The notes: generated by a model not told the origin, from the letters alone. Shown: positions 35,734-48,089, counted from the first letter of the stretch. The stretch is DNA of 64,000 nt from Mariprofundus erugo (GCF_005818865.1 NZ_VBRY01000002.1:281124-345123), one strand, 5' to 3'. Made by a program: numbers and translations.

Positions 35734-37899
35734 ATGGCAACAAAAAAAGTAAAAGAACAGGCCAGAAAGGTACTGAAGGATATCTTCGGATATGATGTAT
35801 TCCGCCCTATGCAGGAAGAGATCATCTGCAACCTGCTCGATGGCAAGGATGCCTTTGTTTTGATGCCTACCGGTGGTGGCAAGTCGATCTGTTACCAGAT
35901 CCCGGCCATCATGCGTGAAGGAACCGGCATTGTTGTCTCCCCGTTGATCTCGCTGATGAAAGACCAGGTGGATGCCCTGACTGCCTGCGGTGTCAAGGCG
36001 GCCTATTATAACTCATCGCTTAAAGCCGCTGATGCGAAGGATGTCCTGGAACGCTTTGAAGCGGGAGATCTTGACCTCCTTTATGTGGCACCGGAACGAT
36101 TGCTGTCCAAGAGCTTTCTGACCAAGCTGGAGACAGTCAAACTCTCCATGTTCGCCATTGACGAAGCCCACTGCGTATCACAATGGGGGCATGACTTCCG
36201 CCCGGAATATGTGCGCCTTGGTGAACTGCGCGAAATCTTTCCTGATGTGCCAATGCTGGCACTCACAGCCACCGCTGATGAGCACACCCGCGAAGATATC
36301 AGCGATCGTCTGAAGCTGGCAAAAGCCAAACGTTTTGTAGCCAGCTTTGACCGTCCGAATATCCGCTATCTGGTTGCTGAAAAGCGGCAGCCACTAACCC
36401 AGATCCTGCAGTTTCTGGAGGGCTGGCCCAACGCATCAGGTGTCATTTACTGTCTGTCGAGAAAGCGGGTGGAGGACCTGGCGGTGAACCTCCAACGTCA
36501 TGGTATCCGGGCTGCTGCCTATCATGCCGGCATTCCGGGCCGTACCCGTGAAAGGGTGCAGGACGATTTTCTGCGAGACCGTGTTAAAGTCATTGTTGCC
36601 ACCATTGCCTTTGGTATGGGTGTGGATAAGCCGAATGTCCGTTTCGTAATTCATCACGATCTGCCGAAAAGTATCGAGTCCTATTATCAGGAGACCGGCC
36701 GTGCCGGTCGAGACGGGCTGGAGTCGGAAGCGCTGATGCTCTATGGCTCCGGCGATGTGAACCTCGTTCGCCGACTGATTGAAAATGTGGAAAATATCGA
36801 CCAGCGACGTGTTGAGGTCCATAAGCTCAATAGTATGGTCGCCTTCTCTGAAGCACTGACCTGCCGCAGAAGGGTGCTGCTGGGTTATTTCGGTGAATCA
36901 CTGGATGAACCGTGTGGTAACTGCGATATCTGCCTTGATCCGCCTGATACCTATGATGCCACCGAATTCGCACAAGCGGCGCTGCAGTGTGTGCGCGAGG
37001 TCAAGGGCCATTTCGGTATGGGTTATATTGTCGACATGCTGCGTGGCTCGAATAACTCCCGCATCCGTGAAAACAAGCATGATAAACTGAAGTCGCACGG
37101 TTCCGGTGCTGACCTGAATGCTGACGAGTGGACCTCCATCCTCCGCCAGCTCGTGCATCATGGCTATTTTGTGCAGGATGTCTCCAAGCGCGCAGCCATG
37201 CTGGCAACCAAAAAAGCCGAGCATATCGGCACCGGCGAACCGATTATACTGGCCAAATACCAGCCGGGTATTCGGCGTCAGTTCAGGAGACTGGGTGCCT
37301 CCCGAGATGAGGCGCTGTTCAAGAAACTGGTGCTGTTACGTGAAGAAATAGCCGATAAGGAAGATGTTCCGCCACATGTGGTTTTCAGCGACGTAACCCT
37401 GACCGAAATGGCCCAGAGCAAACCGGTCAGCGAGGACGAGCTGCGCGGAATCAGTGGTGTAGGCCAGCACAAACTTGAAGCCTACGGTAAAGCCTTTATC
37501 AAGGTCATCAGCAAGCATGCTGAAACCACCGATGCACCTCCGGTGAAATCCGGCGGCAAGGAAATTCCGATGCTGATCGCCAAGGGGCCGGGACTGAATG
37601 AAACCCAGTCATATACGCTCTCGCAGCTGCGTAAGGGCATGAGCCTGACGCAGATTGCAGCTCAGCAGAATGTCAGTGAATCAACGATCATGAAGCACTT
37701 TGTGGCCATCATCCGTGCCGGCCAGTACATCGATGTACCGGCACTGATCGGAGATGAGTTCGATACCATTATGACCGAGCTGGATGATGCTGATCCCTAT
37801 GCTTCATTAACTGAAATCAAGCGTGAACTCAGTGTGGAACTGGATAATGATCAGTTCCGTCTGGTACTCGCCTGGCGCGAAGGCATCGGCGTCGCCTGA
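35734..37899 (+). CDS. recQ: RecQ-family ATP-dependent DNA helicase (second copy, extended)
   Basis: The 721-residue paralogue repeats the same core: YDVFRPMQEEII, PTGGGKSICYQ, DEAHCVSQWGHDFRPEY, AFGMGVDKPNVRFV, QETGRAGRDG, CGNCDIC, RQC and HRDC (EALFKKLVLLREEIADKEDVPPHVVF). It carries an extra ~110 residues at the C-terminus with a helix-turn-helix (RKGMSLTQIAAQQNVSESTIMKHF), the HTH_40 type of longer RecQ proteins. Two different RecQ types in tandem imply old duplication and divergence rather than a recent repeat, because the linkers and ends differ. Confidence 0.93.
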   Translation: MATKKVKEQARKVLKDIFGYDVFRPMQEEIICNLLDGKDAFVLMPTGGGKSICYQIPAIMREGTGIVVSPLISLMKDQVDALTACGVKAAYYNSSLKAADAKDVLERFEAGDLDLLYVAPERLLSKSFLTKLETVKLSMFAIDEAHCVSQWGHDFRPEYVRLGELREIFPDVPMLALTATADEHTREDISDRLKLAKAKRFVASFDRPNIRYLVAEKRQPLTQILQFLEGWPNASGVIYCLSRKRVEDLAVNLQRHGIRAAAYHAGIPGRTRERVQDDFLRDRVKVIVATIAFGMGVDKPNVRFVIHHDLPKSIESYYQETGRAGRDGLESEALMLYGSGDVNLVRRLIENVENIDQRRVEVHKLNSMVAFSEALTCRRRVLLGYFGESLDEPCGNCDICLDPPDTYDATEFAQAALQCVREVKGHFGMGYIVDMLRGSNNSRIRENKHDKLKSHGSGADLNADEWTSILRQLVHHGYFVQDVSKRAAMLATKKAEHIGTGEPIILAKYQPGIRRQFRRLGASRDEALFKKLVLLREEIADKEDVPPHVVFSDVTLTEMAQSKPVSEDELRGISGVGQHKLEAYGKAFIKVISKHAETTDAPPVKSGGKEIPMLIAKGPGLNETQSYTLSQLRKGMSLTQIAAQQNVSESTIMKHFVAIIRAGQYIDVPALIGDEFDTIMTELDDADPYASLTEIKRELSVELDNDQFRLVLAWREGIGVA

Positions 37900-37927
37900 T
37901 TGCCACAGCAACAGCGCATGATGTTTT

Positions 37928-37969
37928 AGCGGGTGCCGGAAAGTGAATCGCTTTAAACCGGCGCCCGCT
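37928..37969 (+). terminator. Stem-loop after recQ
   Basis: A 12-bp GC-rich stem AGCGGGTGCCGG / CCGGCGCCCGCT (one G.T pair) has a loop that can pair further (AAAG/CTTT). No T-run follows, so it may act as a pause, an mRNA-end protector or a weak terminator. Confidence 0.4.
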
Positions 37970-38041
37970 CACATCAGCTGGTCCGCTCCGCTTTAAGAGC
38001 AGATCGGGCTAACAGTTTCCTTTATTTTCTGCAATACTGCG

Positions 38042-38065
38042 CCCCGCAGGTGCCAATCTGCGGGG
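38042..38065 (+). promoter_or_regulatory. Hairpin in the aroG leader
   Basis: A perfect 8-bp stem CCCCGCAG / CTGCGGGG with an 8-base loop ends 33 bases before the aroG start. No T-run and no leader peptide rich in aromatic residues is visible. It could be a terminator remnant or a translational control structure. Confidence 0.3.
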
Positions 38066-38098
38066 ATCTATCCGGTTTTATCAGGGGCAAGAAACGTC

Positions 38099-39169
38099 AT
38101 GGCTATGAAATATATCACCGACGACCTGCGTATCAGCGGGATGAGCGAAATTGCTCCGCCGCAGCAGGTACATGCTGAATATCCAACATCCGAAACAGCT
38201 GCACGCACCACACATGATGCCCGCCTGGCCATTCATGATATTCTTCATGGTGTTGATGACCGCCTGCTGGTTGTCATTGGTCCCTGCTCGATTCATAACC
38301 CGGATGCAGCGCTCGAGTATGCCCGCCGAATTAAAGCCATGCGCCATGAGCTTGCCGATGATCTTCTCATTGTTATGCGCGTCTATTTTGAAAAACCACG
38401 CACCACGGTTGGCTGGAAAGGGCTGATCAATGACCCTAATCTCGATAACACCTTCGAGATCAACAAGGGAATTCGCCTCGCCCGTAAACTGCTGCTTGAT
38501 ATCAATGAAATGGGTATTCCTGCCGGTACCGAGTTTCTCGACCTGATCACACCGCAATATGTGGCTGATCTGGTCAGCTGGGGAGCGATCGGCGCGCGCA
38601 CCACAGAGTCGCAGGGCCATCGTGAGCTTGCCAGTGGACTCTCTTGTCCGGTCGGCTTCAAAAATGGCACTGATGGCGGTTTCCAGATCGCTATTGATGC
38701 CATCGGAGCTGCGACTCACCCGCATGTATTCCTGTCGCTGACCAAAGAGGGCAAATCGGCCATTTTCTCCACCTCGGGTAACGATGATTGCCATATCATC
38801 CTGCGCGGCGGCAAAGAACCCAACTATGATGCTGCCAGTGTCGCTCGCGCCATTGCAGATCTGGAAGGAGCTTCCCTGCACCCGTATCTGATGGTCGACT
38901 GCAGTCATGCCAACAGCTGCAAACAGTTTAAGCGGCAGCTGGATGTCGGACATGACCTTGCCGGGCAGATTGCCGGCGGCAACCGCCACATCGCCGGTGT
39001 CATGATTGAAAGCCATCTGCATGAAGGACGCCAGAATGTCGTGTCCGGTCAGCCACTGAAATTCGGGGTAAGCATTACCGATGCGTGCATAGGCTGGGAA
39101 GACTCTGAAACCCTGCTGCGCGAGCTTGCCGGGGCTGTTCGAAGCAGACGTGCAACAGTATCGGACTGA
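38099..39169 (+). CDS. aroG: 3-deoxy-7-phosphoheptulonate (DAHP) synthase, class I
   Basis: This 356-residue enzyme condenses phosphoenolpyruvate and erythrose-4-phosphate, the first step of the shikimate pathway. Family markers are VIGPCSIHNPDAALEYA, MRVYFEKPRTTVGWKGL, PAGTEFLDLITPQY, GARTTESQGHRELASGL, CHIILRGGKEPNYD and MVDCSHANS. Length equals the E. coli AroF/G/H isozymes (350-356); which amino acid inhibits it cannot be told safely. A strong intrinsic terminator follows. Confidence 0.93.
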   Translation: MAMKYITDDLRISGMSEIAPPQQVHAEYPTSETAARTTHDARLAIHDILHGVDDRLLVVIGPCSIHNPDAALEYARRIKAMRHELADDLLIVMRVYFEKPRTTVGWKGLINDPNLDNTFEINKGIRLARKLLLDINEMGIPAGTEFLDLITPQYVADLVSWGAIGARTTESQGHRELASGLSCPVGFKNGTDGGFQIAIDAIGAATHPHVFLSLTKEGKSAIFSTSGNDDCHIILRGGKEPNYDAASVARAIADLEGASLHPYLMVDCSHANSCKQFKRQLDVGHDLAGQIAGGNRHIAGVMIESHLHEGRQNVVSGQPLKFGVSITDACIGWEDSETLLRELAGAVRSRRATVSD

Positions 39170-39205
39170 CCGTATAAACAGGCTTGGACTGATTCAGTAC
39201 CTGTA

Positions 39206-39240
39206 AGTAAAAAAAGCGCGGTGTGACCCGCGCTTTTTTT
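39206..39240 (+). terminator. Intrinsic terminator after aroG
   Basis: AAAAAGCGCGG then loop TGTGAC then CCGCGCTTTTTTT. The A-run on one side and T-run on the other let it also serve the convergent minus-strand RRM gene. Confidence 0.9.
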
Positions 39241-39248
39241 ATGTTTCC

Positions 39249-39713
39249 TTATGCTTCGCCTTTTTTCTGGGCTTCGTTCACACGCAGGGTGCGTCCGGCA
39301 TAATCATTATTATCCAGATGTTTAATAGCTGCCTGTGCTCCGGCACTGTTCATCTCAACAAAAGCATAACCTTTGAAACGTTTACTGCGTCTGTCCTTGA
39401 CCATTCTGATATCAACCACCTCTCCATAAGGAGCGAACAGGTTTTTGATATCATCCGGACCTGCGTTAAATGGCAGGTTACCGACATACAGGTTGCTCGT
39501 CCCGGATGATGCTGCGTCCGTATCAGACTCATCGGCAGAACTGACCGGATAGAGGGCAACCAGAAGTCCACCCGCCACACAACCAATCAGAAGACCGGTT
39601 GCAAAGACAGATCCGGCCGGAGTCTCCATACCGAATAGCCCTGCGCTGTAATATCCCAGCAGTGACAAAACAAGTGCAGCCGCGAACAACTTTATAAAAC
39701 AGGAAAAACTCAT
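39249..39713 (-). CDS. Membrane-anchored RRM RNA-binding protein
   Basis: In this 154-residue protein, residues 1-55 form two hydrophobic helices (CFIKLFAAALVLSLLGYYSAGLF and VFATGLLIGCVAGGLLVALYP) and an acidic/Ser linker follows. Residues ~73-150 are a complete RNA-recognition motif with RNP2 LYVGNLPF and RNP1 KGYAFVEM. Free-standing bacterial RRM proteins (Rbp type) are usually soluble and ~80-110 residues long. The membrane hairpin would tether RNA binding to the inner membrane. Transcription ends at the bidirectional terminator shared with aroG. The RNA target is unknown. Confidence 0.85.
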   Translation of the reverse strand: MSFSCFIKLFAAALVLSLLGYYSAGLFGMETPAGSVFATGLLIGCVAGGLLVALYPVSSADESDTDAASSGTSNLYVGNLPFNAGPDDIKNLFAPYGEVVDIRMVKDRRSKRFKGYAFVEMNSAGAQAAIKHLDNNDYAGRTLRVNEAQKKGEA

Positions 39714-39844
39714 TTACATCTCCTCATTGATTCCAAACAATTTTCTTCGTGGCAACAAAGGCGGAATCATGCCAAAAAGAGAATCAATACGCACGAATCA
39801 CCGTTTCATGGTGACGGGGAGCAAATCGTTGTTAGCATAGCCAC

Positions 39845-40765
39845 ATGAGCCGTAAAATCATACCTATACAAACTGAAAGCCAGGGAGAACCCATGGCCGG
39901 AAAACCGGCCTGGTTAAAAGTTCGAGCTCCCATGTCGGCTGAGTACAAGTCCATTGTCGCCATGATGCGTACACTCAAGCTGAATACCGTATGCGAAGAG
40001 GCTTCCTGCCCTAATATTGGCGGCTGCTGGAAACAGGGTTCTGCCACATTCATGATCCTTGGCCGTGTTTGCACCCGGACCTGTGCATTCTGCGATGTCG
40101 CAACTGGAAAACCGGACCCTGTTGACCCGGACGAACCGGTGAACCTCGCCACTGCAGTGGCCCAGATCGGGCTTAAGCATGTGGTCATTACATCGGTTGA
40201 CCGTGATGATCTGAAGGATGGAGGGGCAGGGCACTACGCTGCTGTGATTCGCGAGCTCAGGGAACGGCAACCTGACGTCACCATTGAAATTCTTACCCCC
40301 GATTTTCAGAGAAAACCTGCCTCCTGTCTCGATACAGTGATGGCTGCCCGTCCGGATATCTTTAACCATAACCTGGAAACCGTACCCCGCCTTTATCGTT
40401 CTGTGCGACCGGGTGCACGTTATTTCACCTCCCTGCGTCTGTTGCAACGGGCCAAGGAGATTGACCCCGGAGTGGTCACCAAGTCAGGCGTCATGGTCGG
40501 ACTGGGTGAAGAGAGGGATGAACTGCTGCAGGTCATGGATGATATGCGCGAAGCAGGCGTAGATATTCTCACCATTGGTCAGTATCTGAGACCGAGTATT
40601 AACCATCATCCGGTGATGAAATACTGGAGCCCGGAAGAGTTTGAAGAACTCAAATACCTGGCCGAGAAAAAAGGTTTCGGCATGGTTGCATCCGGCCCTC
40701 TGGTACGCTCATCCTTCCATGCCGATGAAGTGTTTGCAGCACTGAAACTCTCGAAGCAGAAATAA
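39845..40765 (+). CDS. lipA: Lipoyl synthase
   Basis: The radical-SAM enzyme inserts two sulfurs into octanoyl groups on lipoyl domains. The auxiliary 4Fe-4S cluster motif is [12 protein letters not shown] (C-x4-C-x5-C), the radical-SAM motif CTRTCAFC (CxxxCxxC), and a terminal serine ligand sits in [10 protein letters not shown]. The product is 306 residues from the ATG at 39845. An ATG at 39893, preceded by GGGAGA, gives 290 residues and may be the stronger start; the extra N-terminus (KIIPIQ) resembles other LipA leaders. No lipB is adjacent. Confidence 0.95.
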   Translation: MSRKIIPIQTESQGEPMAGKPAWLKVRAPMSAEYKSIVAMMRTLKLNTVCEEASCPNIGGCWKQGSATFMILGRVCTRTCAFCDVATGKPDPVDPDEPVNLATAVAQIGLKHVVITSVDRDDLKDGGAGHYAAVIRELRERQPDVTIEILTPDFQRKPASCLDTVMAARPDIFNHNLETVPRLYRSVRPGARYFTSLRLLQRAKEIDPGVVTKSGVMVGLGEERDELLQVMDDMREAGVDILTIGQYLRPSINHHPVMKYWSPEEFEELKYLAEKKGFGMVASGPLVRSSFHADEVFAALKLSKQK

Positions 40766-40802
40766 AAAATCCCCGCACTGCCGAAACAGTGCGGGGATTT
40801 CA
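40764..40802. terminator. Bidirectional terminator between lipA and purM
   Basis: Stem CCCCGCACTG / CAGTGCGGGG with loop CCGAAA, flanked by AAAAAAT and ATTTCAT. It serves convergent lipA (+) and purM (-). Confidence 0.9.
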
Positions 40803-40822
40803 TCTGCCAACTCCGGAAACTT

Positions 40823-41875
40823 CTAGCCGATCAGAGTCACCGGTTCACCATCCCTGCGGTGAATATGTCCGATGCGATATACCGTTTCACCAGCCTCGCG
40901 CAATACGGCTTCGGCTTTTTCAGCTGCATCGGCCGGAAGAATCGCCACAAAGCCGATTCCCATATTAAAGGTCCGATAACGCTCATGTTTTTCAACGTCG
41001 GCGAAACCAAGCAGGTATTCAAATACAGGCGGAACCGGCCATGATGAGATATCCACCGTCGCAGCAAGCCCTTCAGGCAGAATGCGCTCAATATTGTCAA
41101 ACATGCCACCACCGGTGATATGTGAGTAACCATGTACGGTCACGGACTCTTTCAGCATGGCTTTCACAGCCGGTACATAAAGACGGGTAGGGGCAAGCAC
41201 GCTATCAATTGCAGCTGTACCATCAGAGAGAAGATCGTGGCTGATATCAGCTCCTCCCACCTCAATCAGCTTGCGAATCAGGGAGAAACCATTGGAGTGA
41301 GGGCCACTCGAAGCCAACCCGATCATCACATCACCATCGCTGATCGTGGAGCCATCGACAATATTCGGCCGGTCCACAACACCCACAGAGAAACCGCCAA
41401 TATCATAATGACCCGGTGAATACATGCCCGGCATTTCCGCTGTTTCACCACCAATCAGGGCGCACTCACAAACGCGGCATGCATCGGCAATGCCTTCAAC
41501 AACGGCTGCCAGCGTTTCACCATCAAGCTTGCCTGTAGCCAGGTAATCGAGAAAAAACAGCGGTTCGGCAGCCTGGGCGGCCATATCGTTTACACACATG
41601 GCCACGGCATCGATACCTGCTACATGCGGACGGCCATGCTGCTGCAATAGCAACAGCTTGGTACCCACGCCATCCGTGGATGCAACCAGCACCGGCTCCT
41701 GCATATGCTGGAAATTGGCGCTGAACAGGGCACCAAACCCTCCCAGCCCACCGATCACTTCCGGACGGGTGGTCGAAGCAACGGCCTGTTTGATACGACC
41801 GACAAAAGCATTACCGGCATCGATGCTCACTCCGGCATCGGCATAGGTCAGGGTTTGTTTGATTTTATCGCTCAC
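40823..41875 (-). CDS. purM: Phosphoribosylformylglycinamidine cyclo-ligase (AIR synthetase)
   Basis: The 350-residue purine enzyme closes the imidazole ring. It has LTYADAGVSIDAGNAFVGRIK at the start, VLVASTDGVGTKLLLLQ, GIDAVAMCVNDMAAQAAEPLFFLDY, CALIGGETAEMPGMY and HITGGGMFDNIERILP. Size matches E. coli PurM (345). It lies 11 bases downstream of gyrB on the same strand and may be co-transcribed with the origin-side operon, which is unusual company for a purine gene. Confidence 0.95.
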   Translation of the reverse strand: MSDKIKQTLTYADAGVSIDAGNAFVGRIKQAVASTTRPEVIGGLGGFGALFSANFQHMQEPVLVASTDGVGTKLLLLQQHGRPHVAGIDAVAMCVNDMAAQAAEPLFFLDYLATGKLDGETLAAVVEGIADACRVCECALIGGETAEMPGMYSPGHYDIGGFSVGVVDRPNIVDGSTISDGDVMIGLASSGPHSNGFSLIRKLIEVGGADISHDLLSDGTAAIDSVLAPTRLYVPAVKAMLKESVTVHGYSHITGGGMFDNIERILPEGLAATVDISSWPVPPVFEYLLGFADVEKHERYRTFNMGIGFVAILPADAAEKAEAVLREAGETVYRIGHIHRRDGEPVTLIG

Positions 41876-41886
41876 ATGTTATCCTT

Positions 41887-45461
<3,575 letters not shown>

Positions 45462-45483
45462 TTTTCAGCTGCCAACAACCAGG

Positions 45484-46590
45484 CTAAATTCTCATCGGCA
45501 TAATAACATAACGGGAGCTTTCATCGTCTTCGCCCCGGATAAGAACAGGGGAAAGCTCATCCTTGATCTCCATCATGGCGGTAGATGATCTGATCGCCCC
45601 CAATACATCTCTCAGATAACGACCATTAAAACCGATGGCTATTTCATGACCTGCATAATCAACGGCGATGCGCTCTTCAGACTGCTCCTGCTCTGTATTA
45701 TGAGCCGATACATCAAGTCCCTGAGTTGAAAATGTCAGACGAATATCATGGGTGAATTCATTGGCCACAATCATGTTGCGACGAAGAACCTGGTCAAACA
45801 CTCCCTTTTCGATACGTGCAACATCGGGATTGTTTGCAGGAATGACATCCTGATAAACAGGGAAGCGTACATCGATCAGTTTGGAGGTAAGCACATTGAC
45901 TCCGGCTACCAGGCGAATCTGACGCTCACTGATCAGTAACTCGATTTCCCCCTGATTTTCATCACAGAGCTTGCGAATTTCGAGCACCGCTTTTTTCGGT
46001 ACAATGCACGAAGCAGGCTGTGATGGTGCATCAAGACAAGCCTCCGACAAGGCAAGGCGATGCCCATCGGTAGTGACCAGCCTCAAATTCTGTTGATCAT
46101 CCAGTTCAAAGAGTGTGCCGGTAAGATATTTGCGTGTTTCATCGGTAGACATGGCAAAAGAGGTAGCACCGATCATGTCAGCAAGTGTTTTACCCGGCAG
46201 TTTAACAGCTGTCGCATTTTTCTGCTCTACCAGATCCGGATATTCATCGGCGGACTGGGTAGCAATACGAAAACGGGACAAGCCACTGACAATGGAGAGA
46301 AAACCGTTCGCCGCTTTCATTTCCAGAGTCACGTCTTTTTCAGGATCCAGCTCCTTGATGATATCAAAGAGCTTCTTGGCCGACACAGTAGTAGCGCCTT
46401 CTGCTTCTACGAGGGCATCGGCATAGCTTCGAATTCCGACTTCGAGATCGGTTGCTGTCATGGATATACCGCTTTGATTCACTCCGATCAGCACGTTGGC
46501 CAGGATTGGAACGGTATGCCTTTTCTCCACGATACTCTGGCAACGCTGTATGAGTTGCAACAAAGGAGCTCTCGGCAGGGTTATCTTCAT
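45484..46590 (-). CDS. dnaN: DNA polymerase III beta sliding clamp
   Basis: The 368-residue clamp has three repeated domains. It begins MKITLPRAPLLQLIQRCQSIVEKRHTVPILANVLI, has DEYPDLVEQ and GHRLALSEA mid-protein, and ends YVIMPMRI, the conserved clamp tail. Length matches E. coli DnaN (366). An AAGAGGA ribosome site lies upstream. The origin region begins within 25 bases of its start, so its promoter lies inside origin-like unit A. Confidence 0.96.
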   Translation of the reverse strand: MKITLPRAPLLQLIQRCQSIVEKRHTVPILANVLIGVNQSGISMTATDLEVGIRSYADALVEAEGATTVSAKKLFDIIKELDPEKDVTLEMKAANGFLSIVSGLSRFRIATQSADEYPDLVEQKNATAVKLPGKTLADMIGATSFAMSTDETRKYLTGTLFELDDQQNLRLVTTDGHRLALSEACLDAPSQPASCIVPKKAVLEIRKLCDENQGEIELLISERQIRLVAGVNVLTSKLIDVRFPVYQDVIPANNPDVARIEKGVFDQVLRRNMIVANEFTHDIRLTFSTQGLDVSAHNTEQEQSEERIAVDYAGHEIAIGFNGRYLRDVLGAIRSSTAMMEIKDELSPVLIRGEDDESSRYVIMPMRI

Positions 46591-46615
46591 TACTATATCC
46601 TCTTTTCAACCTTTT

Positions 46616-46845
46616 TTTAAAAAACTCGTCGTCATCATAAAGGGTGTGGATAGTGTTGGTAAGTTCCGTGATAGCTGAAATCATTACCTTTATTCTGAAT
46701 CTGTCCTGTGCACATCCGGAAGTACAGCTTGTGGACAGCCTGGGAATAACTATACATCAGGCTGGCTATCTTAGCGTGAATCGCAGTTATACTCAAACGA
46801 TCCACAGCTGACATGACTATCTATTCACAGCTTTGTAAAAACAGC
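46616..46845 (+). repeat. Origin-like unit A (degenerate)
   Basis: Block 1 CTCGTCGTCATCAT at 46625-46638; box-like TGTGGATAG at 46645 and TGTGGACAG at 46730; block 2 TTATACTCA at 46787-46795, followed by CGATCCACA at 46798; closing TTCACAGCTTT at ~46834. Block 1 end to block 2 start is 149 nt. No perfect DnaA box remains. Adjacent to the dnaN start. Confidence 0.8.
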
Positions 46846-46997
46846 CGCATGGATCATAAAATTAGCATGATTTCTCCATGGTTGCCTGAGCATTTTAGAT
46901 CGATTAAACCAGATTCATCGTTTTGAAACGCCAACCCTGGAAAGTCAAACACTGTTGTTGGATCTGGCTGTGAAAAAATGTCTGATTACTTGTTATC

Positions 46998-47228
46998 TCT
47001 TAAAGCTTAAAAGAATCATCGTCATCATAGGGCATGTGAACAGTGTTAGAAGTCCCGGAAGCATTTGTTTTAACATATGTTATCTGCTTTATCCGGTGTG
47101 CACAGCGGTTGAGTGAATCTGTGGAAAGGATGGGGATAACTATTCATCTGTCGACTGTAATCAGAGCCTCATGCAGTTATACTCAAAACATCCACAGCCA
47201 TTCGCTATGTCATTTCACAGATTCAAAG
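46998..47228 (+). repeat. Origin-like unit B (degenerate)
   Basis: Block 1 ATCATCGTCATCAT at 47015-47028; TGTGAACAG at 47035; TGTGGAAAG at 47120; TGGGGATAA at 47131 (one mismatch to a DnaA box); block 2 TTATACTCA at 47177-47185, followed by ACATCCACA at 47188; closing TTTCACAG. The block spacing is again 149 nt. Confidence 0.8.
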
Positions 47229-47539
47229 ATACACCGGATCCTGCTTTTCCATCGAGGTGGATAAACAGACATCATGAGACCTTTGCATGTCCTCTTTTGA
47301 CGACTCCCGAGTTAACCGATCATCCAACCGGATTGTTTCTTTGATTCATGGCAAAAGATGACACAGATATGCAAGCAAACGCTTACGATTCTGTTTGGCT
47401 GGTCATATCCGTTATGAAAAAAGTGAATTTGCAGATGAGCTATATTGACCGGTGGTATGATTGCAGCTGTAACCGAACTGACAGATGAGTACCGGAGTTT
47501 ATCGTGTACAGCCTGTATCGGTTTTATCATCCGGCTTAA

Positions 47540-47607
47540 GGAAGCACTGATGTGTCGGCGCTTTCAAGCGGGCCATGGACGGCTCGCCACAATCTGGCGC
47601 GTAAGTG
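47540..47607 (-). repeat. Repeat family fragment R3 (right end, inverted)
   Basis: It is the reverse complement of the right half of R1, starting GGAAGCACTGATGTGTCGGCGC and ending near GCGCGTAAGTG. Its outer end abuts TTAA (47536-47539). Together with R4 it brackets origin unit C. Confidence 0.75.
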
Positions 47608-47786
47608 ACAAAATAGCAGGTCATCAATCCGGGGGTCAGAATCATGACAACTCTGCTTTTGATGATGCAGGAAGAAATATATAACGAGTTAGTAAAAAGA
47701 ATGGACAGGAGAAGTTCATAATCCGTGCGTTGACACCGTGAGGGACGAGATCGCTCTTCGCAAACAAACGATGACCTGTATATCTC

Positions 47787-48015
47787 TTTAGTTTTTAAAA
47801 AATCATCGTCATCATATAGTATGTGGATAGTGTGAGATGGTTTCTATCTCAATGTAATCGTTCAACTTATTTGATAGTGAGCTTGTGCATACAAGCCATG
47901 CCAGTCTGTGGACAGGCTGTGGATAACTTTATATCGGACCGATCAGGCAGCCAGAGATGATGGTTATACTCAAGTTATCCACAGCTGGCACGGCTGTTAT
48001 TTCACAGCTTTCTTT
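47787..48015 (+). repeat. oriC: Origin-like unit C (intact DnaA boxes; probable active oriC core)
   Basis: Block 1 ATCATCGTCATCAT at 47802-47815; TGTGGATAG at 47822; TGTGGACAG at 47907; consensus box TGTGGATAA at 47918-47926; block 2 TTATACTCA at 47964-47972; consensus box TTATCCACA at 47975-47983; closing TTTCACAGCTTT. The block spacing is 149 nt as in A and B. It is the only unit with consensus boxes in both orientations, and an A/T-rich run (TTTTTAAAAAA) precedes block 1. Confidence 0.82.
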
Positions 48016-48041
48016 CGTGAAGCGTTGATTCTTTCAGTGCG

Positions 48042-48085
48042 TCCGTCCATGGCTCGCTCGGAAGCGCCGACACATCAGCGCTTCC
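48042..48085 (+). repeat. Repeat family fragment R4 (right end)
   Basis: Matches the last ~44 bases of R1 nearly perfectly, including hairpin 5 (GGAAGCGC/GCGCTTCC at 48060-48085) and most of hairpin 4. Its outer end abuts TTAA (48086-48089). Confidence 0.8.
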
Positions 48086-48089
48086 TTAA

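Noticed and set aside
37928..38065. Attenuator with leader peptide for aroG
   Set aside because: Hairpins exist, but no short frame with clustered Phe, Tyr or Trp codons and no T-run was found.
47277..47290. GAGACCTTTGCA string resembling the tip of some IS5-group inverted repeats
   Set aside because: Only about 12 bases, with no partner end or target duplication in a fitting position.
46616..48015. A CRISPR array or iteron plasmid origin as explanation for the repeated units
   Set aside because: Only three long, divergent units with a dnaA/dnaN context; no short regular repeats with spacers and no plasmid replication gene.
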